Origin: Candidatus Blautia intestinipullorum
GTDB taxonomy: Bacteria > Bacillota > Clostridia > Lachnospirales > Lachnospiraceae
Direction of reading: 5' to 3'
Assembly: GCA_019120475.1 (NCBI GenBank)
Contig: DWVA01000322.1
Coordinates: 1 to 17,768 of the forward strand
Length of the DNA: 17,768 nucleotides
This document shows, in pieces, positions 1 to 7,137 of the stretch (within the stretch, counting starts at the first letter, position 1; each line of letters starts with the position of its first letter). A program made the translations under genes and the position numbers. The notes under the pieces were generated by a model. That model was not told the origin of the DNA, searched no databases, and saw only the letters and a program-made list of their open reading frames with translations.

Positions 1-1
1 T

Positions 2-469
2 CCGGCTGCCTTAAGTATCAGCTATACTACAAGTACGGCAGATCAGGTGGACCGTATGCTGGGAACACTGGACATCGTGATCGTCGTCCTCATCGTTTCC
101 GCAGGTATGCTCGCCTTTGTGGTTCTTTACAATCTGAATAATATCAATATCACGGAAAGGCAGAGAGAGCTTGCCACATTAAAGGTGCTTGGTTTCTACG
201 ATCTGGAAGTTTCCGAGTATGTGCTCAGGGAAAATATCCTCCTTACCATAGGGGGTATCCTGTGCGGCGCGGGACTGGGCGTTCTGCTCCACCGTTACGT
301 GATTGTTACAGTGGAGGTGGACGCGGTGATGTTCGGGCGGGAGATACGTCCGGTAAGTTTTCTTTACTGCGCTGCCATCACCGGGATTTTTTCCGTCATC
401 GTCAATATCTTTATGCACAGAAAGATGAAGAAGATTAATATGGTGGAATCCCTGAAGTCTGTGGAATGA
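2..469 (+). CDS. FtsX-family ABC transporter permease, C-terminal part (5' end outside window)
   Basis: Only the last 155 codons are present; the reading frame is open from the first bases, so the gene begins upstream. It encodes the end of an FtsX/MacB-type ABC permease, a membrane protein that works with an ATP-binding subunit. The fragment has a hydrophobic segment soon after the Met at base 47, then the typical cytoplasmic stretch with ERQRELATLKVLGF, which is the family signature that couples to the ATPase. Two more membrane segments follow, with a short extracellular loop, and it ends in a basic tail (HRKMKKINMVESLK). This final layout is what FtsX permeases show. The substrate cannot be told from this part. 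The stop is TGA, and a new sigma-A promoter starts only about 35 bases later, so it is probably the last gene of its own transcript, although I see no clear terminator behind it. Confidence 0.85.
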   Translation, partial: PAALSISYTTSTADQVDRMLGTLDIVIVVLIVSAGMLAFVVLYNLNNINITERQRELATLKVLGFYDLEVSEYVLRENILLTIGGILCGAGLGVLLHRYVIVTVEVDAVMFGREIRPVSFLYCAAITGIFSVIVNIFMHRKMKKINMVESLKSVE

Positions 470-502
470 TGTGGGAAATCTGTGAATTTTGCGGAATCCT
501 GC

Positions 503-531
503 TTGACAACTGCCTGAATTGCGATTATAGT
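503..531 (+). promoter_or_regulatory. Sigma-A promoter of the valS leader
   Basis: TTGACA at 503-508 is separated by 17 bases from TATAGT at 526-531. The -35 box is a perfect match and the -10 box differs from TATAAT at one base. Transcription would begin near 538, just ahead of the T-box leader. Confidence 0.8.
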
Positions 532-537
532 AATTTT

Positions 538-805
538 CATGAAATCATGAGCAATTAAAGCGGAAAGGCAGAGAAAAAGAGGAGTAGGCAGCGTTCCCTG
601 TCAGAGAGGAATCCCCCTGGGCTGGAAGGGATTTTCAGGAAGAAGCTTCTGAAGGTAGCTTTGGAGCCGGAAAGCTGAGAAAGATGCAGGTAAGCTTTCA
701 CGTATCCCGCGTTAAGGGAGAATGAGGTATGCGGATATTCCGCATAAAGAAGGTGGTACCGCGGTGAAAATCGCCCTTCACACAGAAATGTGTGAAGGGT
801 TTTTT
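538..805 (+). promoter_or_regulatory. T-box leader controlling valS, probable GUA (valine) specifier
   Basis: This leader senses uncharged tRNA-Val and allows valS transcription when charging falls. The T-box core AGGTGGTACCGCGG lies at 751-764 and would pair with the free tRNA acceptor end. A perfect 7-bp hairpin (729-735 with 739-745) sits just before it. The terminator follows at 774-805. On the 3' side of stem I, GAAGGTAGC at 652-660 has the usual GAA-then-specifier form, giving GTA at 655-657, a valine codon that fits the gene downstream. The opposite side carries an AGTA motif near 585, as in the specifier-loop E motif. The leader fills the 375-base space between the permease gene and valS. 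Specifier assignment is by eye; the T-box itself is clear. Confidence 0.93.
774..805 (+). terminator. T-box intrinsic terminator before valS
   Basis: A perfect 11-bp stem (CCCTTCACACA at 774-784 with TGTGTGAAGGG at 789-799), a GAAA loop and six T residues at 800-805. It is the default off state of the T-box switch. Confidence 0.92.
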
Positions 806-844
806 AATACCTTTACAGCAGAGTGATGATTAAGGAGGAATTTT

Positions 845-3499
845 ATGAGCAAAGAACTTGCAAAGACTTATGACCCGAAAGGACTGGAAGAGCGTCTGTA
901 CAAAAAATGGATGGACAACGGATACTTCCACGCAAAAGTAAATCCTGACAAAAAACCTTTTACGATCGTAATGCCGCCGCCCAATGTTACCGGGCAGCTC
1001 CATATGGGCCATGCCCTGGATGAGACCATGCAGGATATTCTGATCCGTTTCAAGAGAATGCAGGGATACGAGGCTTTGTGGCAGCCGGGCACAGATCATG
1101 CGGCTATCGCTACAGAAGTTAAAGTTATAGAAAAGCTGAAAAAAGAAGGCATAGACAAAAATGAGATCGGCCGTGAGGAATTTCTGAAGCATGCCTGGGC
1201 CTGGAAGGAAGAGTACGGCGGAAAGATCATCAATCAGTTAAAGAAGCTGGGCGCTTCCGCGGACTGGGAGAGAGAAAGGTTCACCATGGACGAGGGGTGC
1301 TCCAGAGCCGTTCAGGAAGTATTTATCAAACTTTATGAAAAAGGCTATATTTACAAAGGCTCCAGGATCATCAACTGGTGTCCGGTATGCCAGACGTCTA
1401 TTTCTGACGCCGAGGTAGAACATGAGGATCAGGACGGCTTCTTCTGGCATATCAATTATCCTATCGTTGGAGAGGAAGGACGTTTTGTAGAAATCGCTAC
1501 CACACGTCCGGAAACGCTTCTGGGCGATACGGCTGTAGCTGTGAATCCGGATGACGAGCGGTATAAGGATCTGGTAGGAAAGATGCTGAAGCTTCCCCTG
1601 ACAGACCGCCAGATTCCTGTGATCGCCGACGAATATGTAGATAAGGAATTTGGAACCGGCTGCGTAAAGATCACTCCGGCTCACGACCCAAACGACTTTG
1701 AGGTTGGAAAGCGCCATAATCTTCCTGAAATCAATATTATGAACGACGACGCCACCATCAATTCTCTTGGTGGAAAATACGCGGGCATGGACCGCTACGA
1801 GGCCAGAAAAGCAATGGTGGAGGATTTAAAGGAGCAGGGGCTTCTGGTAAAAGTGGTTCCTCACAGCCACAGCGTGGGAACCCATGACCGCTGCGGAACT
1901 ACGGTAGAACCTATGATCAAGCCTCAGTGGTTCGTGCGTATGGACGAGATGGCAAAGGCGGCTATAGAAGTCCTGAATACAGGAGAACTGGAATTTGTTC
2001 CCCAGAGCTTTGGAAAAACTTATCTCCACTGGCTGGAAAACATCCGAGACTGGTGTATTTCCCGTCAGCTCTGGTGGGGTCACAGAATCCCCGCTTATTA
2101 CTGCGACGAGTGCGGGGAAGTGGTTGTTGCCAGAGAGATGCCGAAGAAATGTCCGAAATGCGGATGCGCCCATCTTCATCAGGACGAAGACACCCTTGAT
2201 ACCTGGTTCAGCTCCGCCCTCTGGCCTTTCTCTACTCTGGGATGGCCGGACAAAACACCGGAACTGGAATATTTCTATCCTACAGATGTGCTCGTAACAG
2301 GATATGACATTATCTTTTTCTGGGTTATCCGTATGGTATTTTCCGCTCTGGAACAGACCGGAAAGGCGCCTTTCCATCATGTACTGATCCATGGGCTTGT
2401 GCGCGACTCCCAGGGAAGGAAAATGAGCAAATCGCTTGGAAACGGAATCGATCCCCTGGAAGTCATTGATAAATACGGCGCGGACGCTCTGCGTCTCACT
2501 TTGATCACCGGAAACGCTCCTGGAAACGATATGCGTTTTTACTGGGAAAGAGTAGAGTCCAGCCGTAATTTCGCGAATAAGATCTGGAACGCTTCCCGGT
2601 TTATCATGATGAATCTGGAAGGACGCCAGGTGAAAGAACCGGAAAATCTGAAGGCTCTCTGTCCGGAAGACCAGTGGATTCTGTCCCGCCTGAACACAGT
2701 GATCAGGGAAGTAACGGAAAACATGGATAAGTATGAACTGGGTATTGCCGTTCAGAAAGTTTACGATTTCCTGTGGGACGAGCTCTGCGACTGGTATATT
2801 GAAATGGCGAAGGTGCGTCTGTGGAAAGCTGAGGAAAACCCGGATGCGGCAGGCGAGGCACTGTGGACACTGCGCACCGCTCTTACAGAAGGGCTGAAGC
2901 TTTTGCATCCTTTTATGCCGTTTATTACAGAAGAGATCTACTGTACGCTTCTTCCGGATGAGGAATCCATCATGATTTCTTCCTGGCCGGAGTACAGAGA
3001 GGAAAGAAGTTTCCCGGAAGCGGAAAAAGCCGTGGAGGGATATAAAGAGGCAGTAAGAGGAATCAGAAACCTCCGCACAGAGATGAACGTACCTGCGAAC
3101 AGAAAGACCAGCCTTATCATCGTGGGAAAAAATCAGGAGATTTGTGAAAGATATGAAAAATGCAGGAAATCCTTTGTGAATCTGGCCTCCGCCAGCGACA
3201 TCCATGTACAGGAGACAAAAGAAGGCGTAGGCGAAGACGCTGTTTCCGTAGTGGTTTCCAACGCGGTTGTATATCTGCCTCTGGAAGATCTGGTAGACAG
3301 AGAAAAAGAAATCGAGCGTCTGAAAAAAGAACAGGAGCGCCTGAAAAAAGAAATTGCCCGCTGCAGCGGTATGCTTGGAAATCCTAATTTCGTAAACAAA
3401 GCGCCTGCGGCAAAGGTGGAGCAGGAGAAAGAAAAACTCCAGAAATACGAAGAAATGATGGAAAAGGTAAACATGCAGCTGAAACAGATGGAAAAGTAA
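845..3499 (+). CDS. valS: Valyl-tRNA synthetase
   Basis: Charges tRNA-Val with valine in the cytoplasm using ATP, and removes mischarged threonine in its editing domain. The 884-residue product has the usual full length of bacterial ValRS. The class I signature HMGH is at residues 53-56 after PPPNVTG, and KMSKS is at 526-530. The editing (CP1) domain shows TTRPETLLGDTAVAV near 219-233. Zinc-binding cysteine pairs are visible at C179/C182 and at C420/C423 with C436/C439. The anticodon-binding domain follows KMSKS, and the last 70 residues form the Lys/Glu-rich coiled-coil arm typical of ValRS, ending in KQMEK. The start ATG has TAAGGAGGAATTTT in front of it, a strong ribosome site. It is controlled by the T-box leader and is followed after 15 bases by the sulfatase gene, with no terminator seen between them. 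Confidence 0.98.
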   Translation: MSKELAKTYDPKGLEERLYKKWMDNGYFHAKVNPDKKPFTIVMPPPNVTGQLHMGHALDETMQDILIRFKRMQGYEALWQPGTDHAAIATEVKVIEKLKKEGIDKNEIGREEFLKHAWAWKEEYGGKIINQLKKLGASADWERERFTMDEGCSRAVQEVFIKLYEKGYIYKGSRIINWCPVCQTSISDAEVEHEDQDGFFWHINYPIVGEEGRFVEIATTRPETLLGDTAVAVNPDDERYKDLVGKMLKLPLTDRQIPVIADEYVDKEFGTGCVKITPAHDPNDFEVGKRHNLPEINIMNDDATINSLGGKYAGMDRYEARKAMVEDLKEQGLLVKVVPHSHSVGTHDRCGTTVEPMIKPQWFVRMDEMAKAAIEVLNTGELEFVPQSFGKTYLHWLENIRDWCISRQLWWGHRIPAYYCDECGEVVVAREMPKKCPKCGCAHLHQDEDTLDTWFSSALWPFSTLGWPDKTPELEYFYPTDVLVTGYDIIFFWVIRMVFSALEQTGKAPFHHVLIHGLVRDSQGRKMSKSLGNGIDPLEVIDKYGADALRLTLITGNAPGNDMRFYWERVESSRNFANKIWNASRFIMMNLEGRQVKEPENLKALCPEDQWILSRLNTVIREVTENMDKYELGIAVQKVYDFLWDELCDWYIEMAKVRLWKAEENPDAAGEALWTLRTALTEGLKLLHPFMPFITEEIYCTLLPDEESIMISSWPEYREERSFPEAEKAVEGYKEAVRGIRNLRTEMNVPANRKTSLIIVGKNQEICERYEKCRKSFVNLASASDIHVQETKEGVGEDAVSVVVSNAVVYLPLEDLVDREKEIERLKKEQERLKKEIARCSGMLGNPNFVNKAPAAKVEQEKEKLQKYEEMMEKVNMQLKQMEK

Positions 3500-3514
3500 T
3501 AAAGGAGCAATAGA

Positions 3515-5536
3515 ATGAAATGGTATGATGTGTGCAACAAGGTATCTCTGCTGCTTCATGCGCTTTTCAGCGCAGTGGGATATTTCCTGATCGAAGCGAT
3601 CAGCAGACATTCTTTCTCAGAGGCATGGACCTATATGACTGACAGGCCTCTGGTATTTGCATATAACACAGCGTTTATTTTCACAACGACTTTGATCGTG
3701 TACCTGTTCCGCAGAAGATGCTTCCTGCGTGTCCTTCTGGCAATCTTCTGGCTTCTTCTGGGCGTGATCAACGGCGTGATCCTTGCAAACCGCGTAACGC
3801 CTTTTACCGGACCGGATCTTCACCTTCTGACAGACGGAATGGCGCTTTTGGAAAAGTATCTTCCGGCCTGGGGAGTAACGGTGGCGCTGGTGGTGCTGGG
3901 CTTCCTTGCTCTGGTGCTTCTGGCGCTGCTTATCAAGGGACCGCGGTATAAAGGGAAACTGAAGTACCGTTACAATATTCCCCTTATATTGGCGGGGGTG
4001 GCCGCGTTTGGAGGAATCACGCAGCTTGCCCTGGAAAAGAGAGTTCTTTCCAATTACTTTGGAAACATCGCCTTCGCCTATGAAGATTACGGATATCCTT
4101 ACTGTCTGGCGACAACGATCTTCAATACGGGAATCAGCTGTCCGAGAGATTATTCGGAAGAGGAGATCAGCCGTATTGAAAAAACAGAGGACAGTCTGCC
4201 GGAAACGAAGACAGAGGATCTTCCGAACATTATTTTTGTACAGTTGGAATCTTTCTTTGATCCTACCCTTGTAAACTATCTGGATATATCGGAAGATCCT
4301 ATCCCTACATTCCGCAGTCTGATGGAAGAGTATACGTCCGGCTATTTTAAAGTCCCGTCAGTGGGAGCCGGTACAGCGAATACGGAATTTGAGTCCATTA
4401 CGGGAATGAGCATGCATTATTTCGGCCCTGGCGAATATCCATACAAGAGTATCCTGAAGGAAACCACCTGTGAAAGCGCTCCTTATATATTAAGCGGCCT
4501 TGGATACTCCACTCATGCGATACATAACAACGAGGCAAACTTTTACGGAAGACGATCCATCTTCCCCAACCTGGGCTTCGATACGTTTACATCAGCGGAG
4601 TACATGCCGGAGGAGAATGACAAAAATGAGTTGGGCTGGACAAAGGACCGGGTGCTGACGGACGAGATCATAAAATGTCTGGATTCCACAGAGGATCAGC
4701 CGGACTATGTGTACACGATTTCCGTACAGGGCCATGGAGCCTATCCTGACGAGCCGGTCCTGGAGGATCCGGAGATTACTGTCTCGGGAGCTCCTACAGA
4801 GGCAAAGAACAACCAGTGGGAATACTATGTGAATGAGATCCGCGAAATGGATGATTTTGTCAAGGAGCTTGTGGAAGCTCTGGAGGATTATCCGGAAGAC
4901 GTGGTCCTGGTATTGTACGGCGATCATCTGCCCACAATGGATCTGAAGGTGGAGGATCTGGAGAACAAATATCTATTCCAGACGGAATATGTTATCTGGG
5001 ATAATTTTGGTCTGGAGAAAAAAGACGTCAATCTGGCGTCCTATCAGATCGCCGCTGAGGTTATGGACCGGGTTGGAATCCATGAGGGCACTATTTTCCG
5101 TTACCACCAGGCAAGAAGAAACACCAGAAATTATCAGGTGGATCTGGAAACTCTGCAGTACGACCTGCTTTATGGCGAACAGTATTCCTACGGAGGAGAA
5201 AGCCCGTATAAGAGAACAAAAATGCGGCTGGGTCTTTATGACGTAACCCTGGATTCTCTGGAACTGATCTCCAGCGCCGACTATACTTACCGGATCACTG
5301 GAACAAACTTTACTCCTTCCAGCCAGGTAAAACTGAACGGTGACTGGTACGATACCGTTTATGTCAATCCTACCACGCTTCTGATCTCAGGAACAGAACT
5401 GGACGACTTCGACAGGCTTTCCGTGGTGCAGCGAAGCAACAGCTCCACCAGAAAGGCGCTCAGCAAGAGCTACGACCGGTCCTGTTACATGCTGTACAGC
5501 GAAAATAAATGGAAGCTTCCGGCGGATGATGAATAA
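3515..5536 (+). CDS. LTA-synthase-family membrane sulfatase with C-terminal IPT-like domain
   Basis: A 673-residue membrane phosphoglycerol-transferase-type enzyme of the alkaline phosphatase/sulfatase fold, related to lipoteichoic acid synthase LtaS. About five membrane segments lie near residues 11-30, 46-65, 72-92, 119-140 and 154-172, followed by an outside catalytic domain. Metal and active-site motifs are present: E245 in VQLESFFDP, the probable nucleophile T287 in GAGTANTEFE, H407 in VQGHGAY, and D470/H471 in LYGDHLP. After the catalytic domain, about residues 575-645 look like an IPT/TIG immunoglobulin-like fold (YRITGTNFTPSSQVKLNG and a VNPTTLLISG strand pair), which standard LtaS lacks. 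The site TAAAGGAG precedes ATG. It sits 15 bases behind valS and is likely co-transcribed with it under the T-box. It could make lipoteichoic acid or another glycerol-phosphate or phosphoethanolamine polymer; the substrate is not settled by sequence. Confidence 0.88.
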   Translation: MKWYDVCNKVSLLLHALFSAVGYFLIEAISRHSFSEAWTYMTDRPLVFAYNTAFIFTTTLIVYLFRRRCFLRVLLAIFWLLLGVINGVILANRVTPFTGPDLHLLTDGMALLEKYLPAWGVTVALVVLGFLALVLLALLIKGPRYKGKLKYRYNIPLILAGVAAFGGITQLALEKRVLSNYFGNIAFAYEDYGYPYCLATTIFNTGISCPRDYSEEEISRIEKTEDSLPETKTEDLPNIIFVQLESFFDPTLVNYLDISEDPIPTFRSLMEEYTSGYFKVPSVGAGTANTEFESITGMSMHYFGPGEYPYKSILKETTCESAPYILSGLGYSTHAIHNNEANFYGRRSIFPNLGFDTFTSAEYMPEENDKNELGWTKDRVLTDEIIKCLDSTEDQPDYVYTISVQGHGAYPDEPVLEDPEITVSGAPTEAKNNQWEYYVNEIREMDDFVKELVEALEDYPEDVVLVLYGDHLPTMDLKVEDLENKYLFQTEYVIWDNFGLEKKDVNLASYQIAAEVMDRVGIHEGTIFRYHQARRNTRNYQVDLETLQYDLLYGEQYSYGGESPYKRTKMRLGLYDVTLDSLELISSADYTYRITGTNFTPSSQVKLNGDWYDTVYVNPTTLLISGTELDDFDRLSVVQRSNSSTRKALSKSYDRSCYMLYSENKWKLPADDE

Positions 5537-5566
5537 TCCTGGCGAATAAAAGATTACGATTAGTAC

Positions 5567-5594
5567 TGGACATCTTCCACCACTCATATATAAT
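5567..5594 (+). promoter_or_regulatory. Sigma-A-like promoter of folC, embedded in a hairpin
   Basis: TGGACA at 5567-5572, 16 bases, then a perfect TATAAT at 5589-5594. Transcription would start around 5601. The -10 box lies inside the 5' arm of the long hairpin described separately, so RNA made from this promoter would lack most of that arm. Confidence 0.6.
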
Positions 5595-5672
5595 GATATC
5601 GTAACGGTATTTCGGGAGCAGGAGTTCCCGGAACCGCTGCGAATACATTATAGATGAAGTGGTGGATTTTTT
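5576..5672 (+). terminator. Long hairpin with T-run directly before folC (terminator or translation switch)
   Basis: TCCACCACT (5576-5584) pairs perfectly with AGTGGTGGA (5658-5666). The stem continues with CAT/ATG (5585-5587 with 5654-5656) and TATAATG/CATTATA (5589-5595 with 5646-5652), about 19 pairs with one bulge and one mismatch. An upper stem pairs CGGT (5605-5608) with ACCG (5633-5636) and TTCGGGA (5611-5617) with TCCCGGA (5626-5632). Six T residues at 5667-5672 run straight into the folC ATG at 5673. The only ribosome-site-like sequence, GGTGGA, is in the 3' arm, so the full hairpin would also hide the folC ribosome site. RNA reading through from the sulfatase gene would form it; RNA from the internal promoter would not. 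Confidence 0.65.
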
Positions 5673-6977
5673 ATGAATTACGAAGAAGCAGTTGCATATA
5701 TTGAAGAAACTCCTAAATTTACTACAAAAAACAAGCTTTCCCATACAAAGGAATGTCTCAGGAGACTGGGAGATCCGCAGAAGGCGTTTAAAGTCATTCA
5801 TGTGGCGGGAACCAACGGAAAAGGAAGCACCTGCGCTTTCCTGGCCTCCGTATTCAGAGCGGCAGGCTGTTCCTGCGGCCTTTTTACATCACCGCATCTG
5901 GTGACGATCAATGAACGCTTCCAGATCAATGAAACCGATGTGGATGATGATACTTTTCTGGCGGCTTTCCGCAAAGTAAAGTCCCTGGCGGACGAGCTGG
6001 TGGCAGAGGGCAGCTACCATCCCACATATTTTGAGATGCTGTTTCTGATGGGAATGGTGATCTTTGCCCAGGCAGGCGTGGAATATGTAGTGCTGGAAAC
6101 AGGACTGGGCGGAAGGCTGGACGCTACGACGGCAGTGGAAGATCCTATTGCCTGTGTGATCACCTCCATCAGCCTGGATCATATGCAGTATCTTGGAAAT
6201 ACAGTTGGAGAAATCGCCGGGGAGAAGGCGGGGATCATCGTTCCGGGGGTGCCGGTCATATATGACGGAAATTCCCGGGAAGCGGCGGAGGTGATCCGGG
6301 ATCAGGCGGTCAGACTGGGAGCGCCTTTCTTCGAAGTGAAGAGAGAAGATACGGAAATTCTGCGAAATACCAGGACGGGCATTGATTTTTCGATGAAGAA
6401 TGGGTATTATGGAAACACAATATTTACCATACCTTTTATCGCCGGATATCAGGTGATGAACGCAGCTCTTGCGGTAAAGACCCTGGAGATTTTGAGAGAT
6501 CAGGCGGAGATTCCTGCGGATGCGGTCCGAAAAGGGCTTGAGGAGACAAGGTGGCAGGGACGTATGGAGACGGTGCTGCCCGGTGTGATCGTAGACGGGG
6601 CGCATAACGAAGACGGTGTGGAAAAATTTGTAGAAACAGCGGAACATTTCCAGAAAGAATATCCTCTGACGCTGCTGTTTTCCGCAGTGGAAGATAAAGA
6701 CTATACAGACATGATCAGAACAATACTTGGAAGGATACATTTCCGGCATGTGATCGTAACCCAGGTAGGAGGCTGCCGGAAAGTGCCGGCAGAGGAACTG
6801 GCCCGGATCTTCCGGCAGGAAGGATGTACTTCTGCAAAAGCCTGCGGCGATGCAGAGGAGGCGTTTCGGGAGGCTCTGGAAGAGAAGGAGGAGAACGGAA
6901 TCCTGTTCTGCGTAGGTTCGCTGTACCTGGTGGGAAAGATAAAAGAACTGCTCCGGAAGAATAAGGAGGAAATATGA
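5673..6977 (+). CDS. folC: Folylpolyglutamate synthase / dihydrofolate synthase
   Basis: Adds glutamate residues to folates with ATP, and in many bacteria also makes dihydrofolate from dihydropteroate. The 434-residue length is normal for FolC. The Mur-ligase-type P-loop HVAGTNGKGST is at residues 43-53, followed by FTSPHL near 71-76, a GLGGRLDATT segment near 145-154 and IVDGAHNEDG about residue 306, the FolC-specific DGAHN motif of the C-terminal domain. The start ATG follows a T-run, with GGTGGA as the probable ribosome site. The TGA stop overlaps the next small ORF's ATG as ATGA. It is the first gene of a likely folC, small ORF, TPR-protein transcript, and it may be controlled by the hairpin over its start. 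Confidence 0.95.
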   Translation: MNYEEAVAYIEETPKFTTKNKLSHTKECLRRLGDPQKAFKVIHVAGTNGKGSTCAFLASVFRAAGCSCGLFTSPHLVTINERFQINETDVDDDTFLAAFRKVKSLADELVAEGSYHPTYFEMLFLMGMVIFAQAGVEYVVLETGLGGRLDATTAVEDPIACVITSISLDHMQYLGNTVGEIAGEKAGIIVPGVPVIYDGNSREAAEVIRDQAVRLGAPFFEVKREDTEILRNTRTGIDFSMKNGYYGNTIFTIPFIAGYQVMNAALAVKTLEILRDQAEIPADAVRKGLEETRWQGRMETVLPGVIVDGAHNEDGVEKFVETAEHFQKEYPLTLLFSAVEDKDYTDMIRTILGRIHFRHVIVTQVGGCRKVPAEELARIFRQEGCTSAKACGDAEEAFREALEEKEENGILFCVGSLYLVGKIKELLRKNKEEI

Positions 6978-7126
6978 TCGATTACGAGGAGGAACTGAAG
7001 AAATTTGAGCCATGTATGGATGTTAAGGATACGGAAGGGGCGATTTACGAAAGAGAGCTTACCGATATTCTGGACGTACTGCAGGAGGTTTTAAGAGAGG
7101 CAAAAAGCAACAGGCGTGTAAAATAA
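6974..7126 (+). CDS. Small acidic protein of 50 residues, unknown function
   Basis: ATG overlaps the folC stop by four bases (ATGA) and has a strong AGGAGG site at 6964-6969, with a stop TAA at 7124-7126. The product starts MIDYEEELKKFEP and ends REAKSNRRVK. It is rich in Glu, Asp and Lys, has a single Cys at residue 14, and its second half looks like one amphipathic helix (ELTDILDVLQEVLREA). No membrane segment or signal peptide is visible. I do not recognise a family. The tight coupling, good ribosome site and the AAAGGAG site of the next gene overlapping its stop support a real translated gene. Its role may be linked with either neighbour; nothing in the sequence says which. Confidence 0.7.
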   Translation: MIDYEEELKKFEPCMDVKDTEGAIYERELTDILDVLQEVLREAKSNRRVK

Positions 7127-7137
7127 AGGAGATACTG

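Noticed and set aside
1826..3610. Long open frame of 594 codons antisense to valS on the minus strand
   Set aside because: It covers a clear valS gene, has Phe-, His- and Cys-rich composition without recognisable domains, and no ribosome site matches it; it is a shadow of codon bias in valS.
5576..5672. Tetrahydrofolate riboswitch before folC
   Set aside because: folC suggests it, but I could not find the conserved THF-riboswitch core sequences; the region is a long near-perfect hairpin instead.
5889..7013. Open frame of 374 codons antisense to folC on the minus strand
   Set aside because: It mirrors the folC coding strand and also covers the small ORF; the forward genes have strong family motifs and ribosome sites, while this frame has neither.
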